DNA of 22,559 bases. Source: Alphaproteobacteria bacterium. Its GTDB lineage: Bacteria; Pseudomonadota; Alphaproteobacteria; UBA2136; UBA6156. The DNA lies in contig JAIXXE010000151.1 in the NCBI GenBank assembly GCA_027490875.1, positions 1 through 22,559 of the forward strand, read 5' to 3'. Below the pieces are notes generated by a model. It made no database searches and had not been told where the DNA came from. It saw only the letters and a program-made list of their open reading frames with translations. This document shows positions 1 through 8,339 of the stretch, piece by piece (the stretch's first letter is position 1; each line of letters opens with the position of its first letter). A program made the position numbers and the translations under genes.

Positions 1-2
1 CC

Positions 3-1010
3 TTACGCTGCAGCCTTAGTTTGCCCTTTAACTTTCGCTTTGGGCCGAGCCTGAGTTTTTGACTTTAAGATGCTTAGGCTTTGCCGCGCCACAATGTACA
101 GCGGGCGTTGTTTGCTTTCCAGATACGTGCGGCCCAAGTACTCGCCTAACAGGCCAATGCCGATGAGTTGAATCCCACCCATAAAGCTCACGGCCACAAT
201 CAGCGAGGCGTAACCCGGCACCACGCGCCCAAACAGCAGCACTTGCACGACCACATGCAGCCCATACACAAAGGCGCAGGTGGCGATGATGAGACCCAAG
301 TAGCTCCAGACCCGCAGCGGCAGCGTAGAGAACGAAAAGATTCCTTCTAGTGCATAGTTAAGCAGCTTGCGCGTGTTCCATTTGGTATGGCCGGCGGCGC
401 GTGGGGGGCGTTCGTACCCCACCGTGGTGGTGGTAAACCCAACCCACGCATACAGCCCTTTTAAAAACCGTGTGCGTTCGGGCAGGCTTAGTAAAGCATT
501 GACCACGGCGCGGTCGAGCAGGCGGAAGTCGCCACCGTTTTTCACCAACTGAACATTGCCGCTCAGGCGGTTAAACAGCCGGTAGAACCATGCCGCCGTC
601 ACCCGCTTAAAGGTGCCGTCGCTGGCGCGCTCGGTGCGCACCGCCACCACCATTTGCGAACCCTGCTGCCACTGCTGCAGCATGGTGGGGATGAGTTCGG
701 GCGGGTCTTGCAAGTCAACATCCAGCGGCACCACCACGGTGCCTTGGGCAGCGGCCAAACCAGCACAGAGCGCGGCTTCCTTGCCAAAGTTGCGTGCCAA
801 GGTCACCACGCCAACATGGGGGTTGGTGCGCGTGGCTTCGGCCAGCAGCACAGGGGTGGCGTCGGTGCTGCCGTCATCGATGAAAATGACTTCGTGGGGA
901 ATCCCCTCCAGCGCTGTTTGGGTGCGGCGTAGAAAGAGCGGAATCGCCTCGGCTTCGTTCAGGACAGGGACCACCAGCGAGAGCAGAAATTCTTTTGGTA
1001 AAGTTTGCAT
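3..1010 (-). CDS. Family 2 glycosyltransferase, polyprenyl-phosphate (GtrB/DPM1-like) type, two C-terminal membrane helices
   Basis: Predicted 335-residue membrane-bound enzyme that moves a sugar from a nucleotide sugar onto a polyprenyl phosphate, giving a lipid-linked donor for surface glycan or lipid A modification. Seen in the sequence: a GT-A start (VVPVLNEAEAI, residues 13-23), DDGSTD at 45-50, the acidic metal/nucleotide motif DVDLQDPPE at 97-105, the RFLKGLYAWVGF segment at 181-192 typical of GtrB/CsbB proteins, and AGHTKWN at 206-212. Two hydrophobic helices follow at about 235-257 and 266-290, then a Lys/Ala-rich tail. The frame stays open to 1100. I chose the ATG at 1010 because family homology begins there and a promoter-like -10 lies just upstream; no Shine-Dalgarno is visible. 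It diverges from the tsaE-amgK gene. The sugar cannot be told from sequence. Confidence 0.88.
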   Translation of the reverse strand: MQTLPKEFLLSLVVPVLNEAEAIPLFLRRTQTALEGIPHEVIFIDDGSTDATPVLLAEATRTNPHVGVVTLARNFGKEAALCAGLAAAQGTVVVPLDVDLQDPPELIPTMLQQWQQGSQMVVAVRTERASDGTFKRVTAAWFYRLFNRLSGNVQLVKNGGDFRLLDRAVVNALLSLPERTRFLKGLYAWVGFTTTTVGYERPPRAAGHTKWNTRKLLNYALEGIFSFSTLPLRVWSYLGLIIATCAFVYGLHVVVQVLLFGRVVPGYASLIVAVSFMGGIQLIGIGLLGEYLGRTYLESKQRPLYIVARQSLSILKSKTQARPKAKVKGQTKAAA

Positions 1011-1017
1011 GAAAGGG

Positions 1018-1046
1018 AGCCTAGGCTTTGCCCGGTGCGAAGGCAA
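1018..1046 (-). promoter_or_regulatory. Candidate promoter of the family 2 glycosyltransferase
   Basis: Read on the minus strand, TTGCCT (plus 1041-1046) and TAGGCT (plus 1018-1023) are separated by 17 bases. The -10 ends 7 bases before the ATG at 1010, so transcription would begin at or next to the start codon. Each hexamer matches only partly. No Shine-Dalgarno is present, which fits a leaderless message. Confidence 0.35.
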
Positions 1047-1056
1047 GCAGAGCGCA

Positions 1057-1062
1057 TACAAT
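1057..1062 (+). promoter_or_regulatory. Candidate -10 element for the tsaE-murU-addBA operon
   Basis: TACAAT is a 5/6 match to the sigma-70 -10 box and lies 36 bases before the ATG at 1099. No convincing -35 is seen 16-18 bases upstream; that stretch overlaps the divergent promoter. It is the only good -10 in the 88-base divergent gap. Confidence 0.35.
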
Positions 1063-1098
1063 GCTTGCATTTTATCGCTGCTCGCGGCACGTTGGGGC

Positions 1099-2697
1099 AT
1101 GCCAACGCCCTATTTGCACCCCACCCTAATCCTTACGTTGCCAAACGAAGCCGCAACCGCCCAGTTGGGCAAGGCGTTGGCCGCTTTGGTCTGTGCAGGC
1201 GATTTGGTAAGGCTGCTCGGCCCCATGGGCGTAGGCAAAACCACCTTAATCCAGCACCTGCTGCGTGGTTTGGGTTGGCACGAGGCGGTGCCAAGCCCCA
1301 CCTACACCCTGCTACAGACTTACCGTACTGCGCGCTTTAACGTGGCGCATGTGGATTGCTACCGGCTGACATCACCCGCCGAACTGGCCCCCTTGGGGCT
1401 GGAAGAGTACCGTCAGTTTGGGGTGGTGCTGGCCGAATGGCCTGACCGCGGTGGCCCGTTGCTGGCAGCCCTTGGCCCGCATGAAGGCGACCTGCTTGGG
1501 TATCACATCAACAGTATTGAAAACCCCGGCGTGTTAAGCATTACGCTGGCGGGTGAAGGGGCGGGGCCACGCACCGTGGTGCTGGCAGGCTCGCCCAGTT
1601 GGCAGCGCCGGTTTGGGTTGTTGCCCGGGTTGGGGATTACCAGCAATCTGCCCCTCACACGCGGCCGGAACGACGCCCAGCGGCGCGCGTTTTTGGATGG
1701 TTTGGGGTTACAAGATTATCAGTTGCAACCGCAAAGTGGCGACTGGAGCGGGCGCAGCTATGTGCGCGTTACCTTGGCCGATGGCACCACCCGCATGCTG
1801 ATGGATTCTCCGCCCCCGATTGAAACCGTGACCGAGTACGTGCAGGTGGCCGATTACTACCGCAGCATTGGGCTAGTCGCGGCAAACATTTACGGCATGG
1901 ACGCCACCGAAGGCTACCTGCTGACCGACGATTTTGGCGATCGCACCCTCTGGCACGCCATGGGGGCCAAAGGGCCCGACGATGGCCCCCCCATACCGCA
2001 AACACCGTGGTTTGACGTAGCCGCGCAGGCGTTGGTGAGGCAGGTGCAAAGCCCGCCTCCGGCGTGGGGCCGCCATTATGGCCGCACCGACTGGTATGTG
2101 GAAGGCGTGCGGCTGGTGAACTGGTATGTGCCGTTTGCCACCGGCCAAGCCTGCAGCATGGCCGACTATGCACGGTGGCAGCAGCTCATCATGCCGTTGT
2201 ACGCACTGGTTGACGCCACCCCGCGTGGCCTGATGCAGTGGGATTGCCAAGCCCCCAACAGCATGATGCTGGGGGCCGAACCGACGTTGGCCAACTACGC
2301 GCTGATTGATATTCAAGATGCCCGCATCGCCCCCGTGGCGCAGGATGTGGGGCTGTTGGTGCGGAATATTCGTACCATGCGTTACGATGCTGACGAAGAG
2401 GCCGTGATACGCGTGCTGGTGAAGGATTTGGGCTTGGATGAACCCACGCTGCGCCGTGCCATAGCGGTGGGTGCGTGGCACCATATGGTGCGGATTTTGG
2501 GTGGCCTGACTCGCTTGGCCGTGCGCGATGGCCGCCCCGGGCCCGCACAGGCGTATTTGCGCCGCACGTGGCAGGTGGCCGAACAATGCGCCAACGACCC
2601 TTACGCCAAGGAGGCCTTGGCCGACGCATGGGCCTTTATGCAGCCCTACCGCGATGCAGGCTTACAAAAGATCGCCGCCATGAAAGACCGCGCATGA
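1099..2697 (+). CDS. tsaE-amgK: Fusion of TsaE (tRNA t6A biosynthesis ATPase) with an AmgK-like N-acetylmuramate/N-acetylglucosamine kinase
   Basis: 532-residue fusion. Residues 1-150 are TsaE, the ATPase that supports the TsaB/TsaD enzyme making N6-threonylcarbamoyladenosine at tRNA position 37. It has the P-loop GPMGVGKTT (41-49), the PSPTYTLL segment (65-72), HVDCYRL (84-90) and LAEWPDR (111-117). Residues from about 165 are an aminoglycoside-phosphotransferase-fold kinase of the AmgK type, which phosphorylates MurNAc/GlcNAc at the anomeric carbon in peptidoglycan recycling. The catalytic loop is QWDCQAPN (D382, N387), where families usually have HRD, and IDIQDA (D404, D407) is the metal-binding motif. 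Such fusions are known in alphaproteobacteria. The frame is open upstream to 613, but TsaE homology starts here. Its stop overlaps the murU start (ATGA), so translation is probably coupled to the next pathway enzyme. Confidence 0.88.
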   Translation: MPTPYLHPTLILTLPNEAATAQLGKALAALVCAGDLVRLLGPMGVGKTTLIQHLLRGLGWHEAVPSPTYTLLQTYRTARFNVAHVDCYRLTSPAELAPLGLEEYRQFGVVLAEWPDRGGPLLAALGPHEGDLLGYHINSIENPGVLSITLAGEGAGPRTVVLAGSPSWQRRFGLLPGLGITSNLPLTRGRNDAQRRAFLDGLGLQDYQLQPQSGDWSGRSYVRVTLADGTTRMLMDSPPPIETVTEYVQVADYYRSIGLVAANIYGMDATEGYLLTDDFGDRTLWHAMGAKGPDDGPPIPQTPWFDVAAQALVRQVQSPPPAWGRHYGRTDWYVEGVRLVNWYVPFATGQACSMADYARWQQLIMPLYALVDATPRGLMQWDCQAPNSMMLGAEPTLANYALIDIQDARIAPVAQDVGLLVRNIRTMRYDADEEAVIRVLVKDLGLDEPTLRRAIAVGAWHHMVRILGGLTRLAVRDGRPGPAQAYLRRTWQVAEQCANDPYAKEALADAWAFMQPYRDAGLQKIAAMKDRA

Positions 2698-3437
2698 GCA
2701 AACTACGCCCTACCACTGCAATGGTTCTGGCCGCTGGGCTTGGCACGCGCCTGCGCCCGCTTACCGAAACCTGCCCCAAGCCCTTGGTGCCGGTGCAGGG
2801 TGTGCCAATGATTTTCCGCACGCTGCAAGCGGTGGCGGCGTGTGGCGTAGACCGTGCAGTGGTCAATACCCACCACTTTGCCGCACGCTTGCAACAGGAT
2901 ATTGAAACTGCCCAGCGCAGCGGGATGTTTGGTAGCCTAGAAATCCTGTTCAGCCACGAGCCCGACCTGCTGGAAACGGCGGGCGGGATTAAACACGCCT
3001 TGCCGCTGTTGGGCAGCGGGCCCTTGCTGGTGGTGAACAGCGACGCGGTGTGGGACGACACCAAAGCCCCGTTGCTAACACCATTGCTAGAAGCGTGGCA
3101 GCATCAACCGCCCTATGCGCAGGCGTTGCTAACGTTGGTTAGCACCGTGCAGACGCAAAGCTTTCAGCCCCAAGGAGATTTTTTACTGGAAGAGGATGGC
3201 ACCCTGACGCGCGACGGTGACCGCAGTTCGTTTGGGCATATCTATGCCGGCGCGCATGTGACTGAAACGGCGAAAATTGCCTCGTTGGGGCTCGAAAAGT
3301 TTTCGCTGAACCTGGTGTGGGAAGCTATGCGGGCCGAACACGGCCTGAAGGGCTGGGTGTACCATGGCCCGTGGTGCGAGATTGGGACGCCCGCAGGGCT
3401 GGAACGCGCCAACGCGCTGATGCAACCCGCCGCATGA
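2694..3437 (+). CDS. murU: N-acetylmuramate alpha-1-phosphate uridylyltransferase
   Basis: 247-residue cytoplasmic nucleotidyltransferase that makes UDP-MurNAc from MurNAc-1-phosphate, the step after AmgK in the recycling route that bypasses de novo MurA/MurB synthesis. The signature AAGLGTRLRPLT lies at 13-24, followed by the substrate Lys in CPKPLVPV (27-34), ETAGGI at 94-99 and NSDAVW at 115-120 with the metal-binding Asp. It ends with WCEIGTPAGLERAN, typical of MurU/RmlA-like enzymes. The length is normal for MurU, which lacks the left-handed helix domain of GlmU. The ATGA overlap with the upstream kinase, and a second ATGA overlap with addB, show a tightly coupled operon. The kinase neighbour is the main reason to choose MurU over other sugar-1-phosphate nucleotidyltransferases. 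Confidence 0.85.
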   Translation: MSKLRPTTAMVLAAGLGTRLRPLTETCPKPLVPVQGVPMIFRTLQAVAACGVDRAVVNTHHFAARLQQDIETAQRSGMFGSLEILFSHEPDLLETAGGIKHALPLLGSGPLLVVNSDAVWDDTKAPLLTPLLEAWQHQPPYAQALLTLVSTVQTQSFQPQGDFLLEEDGTLTRDGDRSSFGHIYAGAHVTETAKIASLGLEKFSLNLVWEAMRAEHGLKGWVYHGPWCEIGTPAGLERANALMQPAA

Positions 3438-5653
3438 GCATGCCCCTGCTGCTTGGTTTGTTGCAGGCGCAGCTGCCGCGTGCGGCGTGGGCCAGTTTAA
3501 CAGTTCTGGTGCCGCACCGTGGCGCGGCTTCGGCGGTGCGGCAAGCCTGCCGTGGCCAAACAGCAGGGCGCTTGCCTAAAATTTTTAACCTGACCGACCC
3601 CGAAAGCATGGCCGCTGCATTGGGTGTGCCTGTGCCACCACCTGCCAACAGCTGGCCGCTGCGCGCCCATGCGTTGCGTCTGTTGCGGGCGGCCCACCCA
3701 GCGTTGTTGCCCGAAGCGCTCATCCCCCGCACCGAAGGCTTGCTGCAAAGCCTGAACCTGCTGGCCGAGTATGGCATTACACCGGCCCAGCTACGCGCCA
3801 GTGTGCCCGATGACCTGCGCGAGGTTTGGGCTACGCAAGGGGCGGTGCTGCTGGAGCTTTGGGCCAGCGCTGCCCCGCAGGCAGCCACAGCCTTGCCCGC
3901 CGGTCGCCGCCGTTGGCTCTATGCACAGTTGGCCACATGCCAGTGTGCGGGCCCCGTGGTGCAGTGGGGCGATTGCCCCAGCACGCCGGGCCTCGCTGCC
4001 CTGCTGGCCGCATGGCAGCCTACCGCGTTGGCTTACGAGGCACCACCAAGCCCGTGCGTGACCCTCACGGCCCGTACGCCGTGGGAAGAAATTGAACGCC
4101 TGACGCTGTGGGTGGCCAACCAACTCGGCCAAGGTGTGCAGCGGCTGGCGGTGGTTGCCACGGGGCCTAGTGCGGCGCGGCTGGCGGTGGCCCTGCAGGT
4201 GCGTCTGGGCGTGCGGGCTACCACCACCGGAGGCACACGGTGGGGCGAAACCACAGCCGGCCAACAGGTGTGGCAAGCCGCCCTGCGGTGGCAAGGTAGC
4301 CCCAAAGAGCTTAGCTTGGCCTATTGGCTGAAAGAGCTGGCCGATACAGGTTTGCCGCCAGCATTGGAACAGTTGCTGGCCGACCTCGCGACCATCACGG
4401 GCAGAATGTCTGGGTCGTTGGCCACTGCATGGGTGCGGCAGGCGCTGGAAAGCCTGGCCAGCCATGCCGAAGACCCCTTCACGCCCGACCCACGGGTGCA
4501 AATTCTCCCCCCCCACGCCGCCACCTTGCAACCGTGGGAGGCGTTGGCGGTGGCCGAGGTGGTGGAAGGTACGTGGCCGGCGCAGGGGGCAGCCGGTGGT
4601 CTCAGCCCCAGCCAACGCCGCAGCCTGGGCCTGCCCGATGCTGCCAGCTTGGCCTTACAGGCCGCTGCAACCTTGGCCATGTTGCAACGGCAAGGGGCGG
4701 CGCAGGTGGTGTTCAGCCGCAGCGAGACCGACAGCGGCGGGGCGGTGCAGGCGGCGTCGCGCTGGTGGCCAGTCAACGCGGCACCGTTGCCCGAACCGCT
4801 TACGCCCGCCGTATGGGTACGCCCAAGGCCAACAACGCCGCTTGGAGTGTTTACGCCGTTGCAGTCACCGTTGCGGTTGTCGCCCAGTTTGTTAACCGAC
4901 CTGATGGTCTGCCCCTACCGCGCCTATGCCGCGCGGGTGCTGAAGTTGGCCCCCTTGCCCCCCTTGCAGCCAACCCCCGACCCCCGCACCCGTGGCCTGC
5001 TGCTGCACCAATGGTTGCAAACAGTGGCGCTGGAATTCAAGCAGATAACCCCTGCCTTGGTGCCTGCCGTGACGGCGCGGTTGCAGCAGGTGGCGCACAC
5101 TCTGCTGGCCGCGCTGCCGCCGCTGGAACAGGCCCTGTGGGCGCCGCGCCTGAAAACGCTGGCCCCGCTCATAGCCGCGCGCTGGGCCGAACAGGGTCGC
5201 CATTTACAACCTGAACACTGGCTGGAAACGCTGTGGGATGGCCTCAAGATTCACGCCAAAGCCGACGTGGTGGGGCAGGGGCCTGCAGGCGCGGTGGTAA
5301 CCGATTACAAGACCGGCCAACCCCCCACCCTTGCGGCCATGCGCAGCGGCTTGGCCCCCCAATTGCCGCTGGAAGCCTGGTTGTTGCAACGGCAAGGGCA
5401 TACGGTGGCGGGGCTGGAATACTGGCACCTGAAGGGCTTTGGCCCTCACCCTCTGCCCGAGGTAAAAACCCATGCCGCCACCCCGCTGACTGCACCAATT
5501 GAGGCAACCTTGCAGGCGCTTACGGCAACTTACTTTCAGCCTAACACCTCGTGGCCTGCGGTGCCTGATTTAGCCGGGCAAGGGCTGGTGGCCACTGGCC
5601 ACTGTAAAAGCTGCGCCTTCAGTGGCCTATGCCGCCGGGAGGCCCAACGATGA
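3434..5653 (+). CDS. addB: AddB, nuclease/helicase-like subunit of the AddAB double-strand-break repair enzyme
   Basis: 739 residues; alphaproteobacterial AddB proteins are usually nearer 1000, so the N-terminal helicase-like half is compact, and I see no Walker A motif. With AddA it resects DNA ends for RecA loading. The C-terminal PD-(D/E)XK nuclease is complete: H525 (LLLHQWLQ), D611 (AKADVV), D624 and K626 (TDYKTG), then QLPLEAW. Four cysteines, C493 (MVCPYRAYAARVL) and C724-x2-C727-x5-C733 at the C-terminus, match the spacing of the 4Fe-4S staple of Bacillus AddB. EVVEGTWPA keeps the helicase-like segment of the family. The start overlaps the murU stop and the stop overlaps the addA start, both as ATGA. 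A run of eight C lies inside the gene at 4507-4514. Confidence 0.88.
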   Translation: MSMPLLLGLLQAQLPRAAWASLTVLVPHRGAASAVRQACRGQTAGRLPKIFNLTDPESMAAALGVPVPPPANSWPLRAHALRLLRAAHPALLPEALIPRTEGLLQSLNLLAEYGITPAQLRASVPDDLREVWATQGAVLLELWASAAPQAATALPAGRRRWLYAQLATCQCAGPVVQWGDCPSTPGLAALLAAWQPTALAYEAPPSPCVTLTARTPWEEIERLTLWVANQLGQGVQRLAVVATGPSAARLAVALQVRLGVRATTTGGTRWGETTAGQQVWQAALRWQGSPKELSLAYWLKELADTGLPPALEQLLADLATITGRMSGSLATAWVRQALESLASHAEDPFTPDPRVQILPPHAATLQPWEALAVAEVVEGTWPAQGAAGGLSPSQRRSLGLPDAASLALQAAATLAMLQRQGAAQVVFSRSETDSGGAVQAASRWWPVNAAPLPEPLTPAVWVRPRPTTPLGVFTPLQSPLRLSPSLLTDLMVCPYRAYAARVLKLAPLPPLQPTPDPRTRGLLLHQWLQTVALEFKQITPALVPAVTARLQQVAHTLLAALPPLEQALWAPRLKTLAPLIAARWAEQGRHLQPEHWLETLWDGLKIHAKADVVGQGPAGAVVTDYKTGQPPTLAAMRSGLAPQLPLEAWLLQRQGHTVAGLEYWHLKGFGPHPLPEVKTHAATPLTAPIEATLQALTATYFQPNTSWPAVPDLAGQGLVATGHCKSCAFSGLCRREAQR

Positions 5654-8286
5654 ACCCCAATTACACCGACCTACAGGCGCTCGCTTTAGCCACCAAAGTG
5701 CAGCAAGCGGCCTATCAGCCCGGCCAAAGTGTGTGGGTGCTGGCCAATGCAGGTACCGGCAAGACCACAGTCTTAACGCATCGGTTGCTGGCCCTGCTAC
5801 TCGCCGACCCAAACCTGAAGCCGCGCGAGCTGCTGGCGCTGACTTTCACCCGTGCGGCGGCGGCCGAAATGGCAGTGCGCTTGCCCGCCTTGGTGGCCCG
5901 TTGGGCGGCCAAAAGCGAAGCCCAGCTGCAAGAGGAAATTCCGGCCGTGTTTGGGGTTGCGGCTCCGCCCAACGCCGCGGCGCGGCTGGCGCAGCTGTTG
6001 CATGGCCCTGAAGGCCTGCGGCTGCAACCACCGCTCATTACCACCTTGCATGGGTTTGCCCAACATTTGCTTACGGCACTGCCAGCGGCGGCAGGGCTGC
6101 CCGAAGGGTTTCGGTTGCTGGATGAGTTAGCTCAACAGCGGCTATTGCGGCAGGTGCAGCAGCAATTGGTTGCGCTGTTGCCATCCGCCTTGGCGCCCTA
6201 TGTTGTCACGCTTCTGGAAGAACTTGGCGAGCACGGTTGGGATGACCTGACCACGCTGACTCAACGGGCATGGTGGCAGCTGGAGCTACGCCTTGGTGCC
6301 GCGGGATTAGCAGGGTTGCCCGCGTTGCTGGAGCGCTTGAAAGTGGGACTAAATTTACCACCCGCCGCTGTTTTATGGGCGCCGCTTGGCCCAACTCCCG
6401 ACCAAGCGGCGGTGTTTCAACGCTTGGGTAAGCCCTGTGCAACCGAGGGTGAGTGGTGCAGCCTGCTGCTCACCAAATCAGGAACCCCACGGGCGAGTAT
6501 TCTGAAAAAGGCCGAAGCGGCGGGATTGCCTGAAGCCTTGCTGGCAAGCCTGGATGACGCGGCGGCGCAGGCCTATGCCATCACGTGCGCCCGCAAGGCA
6601 TGGCGTGGGTGGCAGTTAACCGAAGCGTTGCTGACGTGGGGGGCGTATGTGCAGGCCACCTACCGCCAAGCCAAGGCTGCCCAAGGTGTGCTGGATTTCA
6701 GCGACCTGTTAACCGCCTTGCAGCAGGTGCTGGCCGATGCTGAAGGCGGCGCAGGCGGCGATGAACCCGACAGCCGCGCGGTATCCGCCCGCTGGTTGTG
6801 GCATAGCCTCGATCGCCGCTTTCGGCACTTGGCGGTGGATGAAGCGCAGGATAACAATGCCGTACAGGGCGCCATTGTTGCCTGGCTGACGCGCCAGCTG
6901 TTGGCCGGAGAGGTAGGCGGCGCGCCCCGCACGGTGCTGGCGGTGGGGGATGTGAAGCAGAGCGTGTACCGCTTTCAGGGGGCGCAGCCGCAAGAGTTTT
7001 ATGCCTTGCGGGATACCATGACCGCGCTAAGCCCTGCCGTAACCTTGGTGCCGTTGACGGCCACGTTCCGGAACGGCCAAGCCGTGCTGGCGGCCGTAAA
7101 TGCCACCTTTGCCGACCCAGCCTTGGCCGCCATGGTGCAGGGCGAACCCGCACCATGGCCGCAGCACACCACGGTGGCGCCCATGCGCCCCTGCCGGGTG
7201 GAACTCTGGCCCCTGGTAGCAGCGGGGAGCCCTGCCGAGAGTGCTGCAGAGGATATTCTGAATGCCGCCGAGGAAGCTGGCGCCGAGGCAGCGCTTGGAG
7301 TGTCGGTGCAGCATCCTTCTGGCCGCTGGTGGCTGGCCGAAGAACGGCAGCGGGCCCAGCAGCCCAGCGCCAAGCTGCGCTGTTTGGCGCAGGTGGCCGA
7401 TTGGTTGGTGGCCCAGCAGGCGCGCGGCGTGGTGCTGCCTTCGGCCACTGATGGGCAAGGGGTACCCCGCCCCCTGGCATGGCACGATATGCTGATTTTG
7501 GTACAGAAGAACGAAACCGCACGGCTTATGGCCGGGTGCCTTGGCCGCCTTGGCGTGCCCGTGAATGCCCCCCGTGGTGCGGTGCCGCCAGCAGTGCAGG
7601 ATGTGGTGGCGCTGCTGCGGGTGGTTCACAATCAGGCCGATACCGTGGCCCTGGCACAGGTTTTAAAGGGTTTGGAAGGCTACTACGACGCCCAGCTGCT
7701 GGCCTTGGCTGCCCAGGCTGTCGACGGGGATTGGTGGGCCGCTTTGCCCAACACCCCTAGGGGTTTGAAGGGCTTTTTACAATCGTTACCAGCAGTAAGG
7801 CAGCCGGTGGCCGTGGTGCAGGCGGCAGTGGCGTGGTGGGGGCTGGATTACACCCAGTTTACCGCGCTGCTGGCGTGGGCCGAAGAGGCTGCTGCGGCGC
7901 CGGATTCTCTCTTGGGGGCGTTGGGCAGCTTGGTGCAGCGGCTGGAAGAGGAAGACTTGCCCGTGGCGCCTCAGCCGGGGGTACGGGTGCTTACAGTGCA
8001 CAGTGCCAAGGGGTTGGAGGCCCCGCTGGTGGTGTTGGCCGACGCGGGTGAGGCCTTGGTCGATATTCAGCGCGAAACCTTACTGTGGGGTGAGGGTACG
8101 GTGTTGTTTAAACAGGGTGAAGGCGTAAGCACTCTGGAAGATGCTCTCATCGCGCAAACCAAGGCCGCCCGAGCCACCGACAGCTTGCGGGCCCTGTATG
8201 TTGGGCTTACGCGGGCGGCCGATTGGCTGGTGGTGACAGGGTGGGAGCGTGGAAAAAAGCAGGCCAATCGTACTGAAGAGACTTGA
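5650..8286 (+). CDS. addA: AddA, UvrD/RecB-like helicase subunit, without the C-terminal nuclease domain
   Basis: 878 residues; usual AddA proteins are about 1150. All superfamily 1 helicase motifs are visible: Walker A ANAGTGKTT (32-40), DEAQD (397-401), GDVKQSVYRFQG (433-444), TATFRNG (470-476), VHSAKGLE (783-790) and LYVGLTRAAD (849-858). The protein then ends only 20 residues after motif VI, in WERGKKQANRTEET. The PD-(D/E)XK nuclease domain that normally follows is absent. It is not hidden by a simple frameshift, because rplS starts 53 bases later. Together with the intact nuclease of AddB this implies a single-nuclease AddAB enzyme, which is an inference. The gene is last in the murU-addBA operon. 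Its stop codon overlaps the -35 of the rplS promoter. Confidence 0.9.
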   Translation: MNPNYTDLQALALATKVQQAAYQPGQSVWVLANAGTGKTTVLTHRLLALLLADPNLKPRELLALTFTRAAAAEMAVRLPALVARWAAKSEAQLQEEIPAVFGVAAPPNAAARLAQLLHGPEGLRLQPPLITTLHGFAQHLLTALPAAAGLPEGFRLLDELAQQRLLRQVQQQLVALLPSALAPYVVTLLEELGEHGWDDLTTLTQRAWWQLELRLGAAGLAGLPALLERLKVGLNLPPAAVLWAPLGPTPDQAAVFQRLGKPCATEGEWCSLLLTKSGTPRASILKKAEAAGLPEALLASLDDAAAQAYAITCARKAWRGWQLTEALLTWGAYVQATYRQAKAAQGVLDFSDLLTALQQVLADAEGGAGGDEPDSRAVSARWLWHSLDRRFRHLAVDEAQDNNAVQGAIVAWLTRQLLAGEVGGAPRTVLAVGDVKQSVYRFQGAQPQEFYALRDTMTALSPAVTLVPLTATFRNGQAVLAAVNATFADPALAAMVQGEPAPWPQHTTVAPMRPCRVELWPLVAAGSPAESAAEDILNAAEEAGAEAALGVSVQHPSGRWWLAEERQRAQQPSAKLRCLAQVADWLVAQQARGVVLPSATDGQGVPRPLAWHDMLILVQKNETARLMAGCLGRLGVPVNAPRGAVPPAVQDVVALLRVVHNQADTVALAQVLKGLEGYYDAQLLALAAQAVDGDWWAALPNTPRGLKGFLQSLPAVRQPVAVVQAAVAWWGLDYTQFTALLAWAEEAAAAPDSLLGALGSLVQRLEEEDLPVAPQPGVRVLTVHSAKGLEAPLVVLADAGEALVDIQRETLLWGEGTVLFKQGEGVSTLEDALIAQTKAARATDSLRALYVGLTRAADWLVVTGWERGKKQANRTEET

Positions 8287-8311
8287 CGTAGCCCCGCCGT
8301 GCCGCTAAAGC
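8283..8311 (+). promoter_or_regulatory. Promoter of rplS, overlapping the addA stop codon
   Basis: TTGACG (8283-8288), a 17-base spacer and TAAAGC (8306-8311) inside GCTAAAGC agree with the alphaproteobacterial housekeeping consensus (TTGACG...GCTANAWC, as described for Caulobacter). The TGA stop of addA lies within the -35. The predicted start near 8318 leaves a leader of about 22 bases that carries AGAGGAAAG as ribosome binding site. Confidence 0.65.
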
Positions 8312-8339
8312 CACCCCCATACAGAGGAAAGTTACGGCC

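Noticed and set aside
613..1098. Upstream extension of the TsaE-AmgK reading frame by 162 codons
   Set aside because: It runs antisense through the family 2 glycosyltransferase and has no TsaE homology. The TsaE domain begins at the ATG at 1099.
1873..2586. Long minus-strand open frame opposite the AmgK domain
   Set aside because: It is a by-product of GC-rich codon use: no domain, no ribosome binding site, and the plus-strand frame has clear kinase motifs.
4324..5214. Plus-strand open frame of about 296 codons inside addB
   Set aside because: It is Arg/Gly/Ala-rich with no recognisable motif, and the AddB frame carries the nuclease and iron-sulfur residues.
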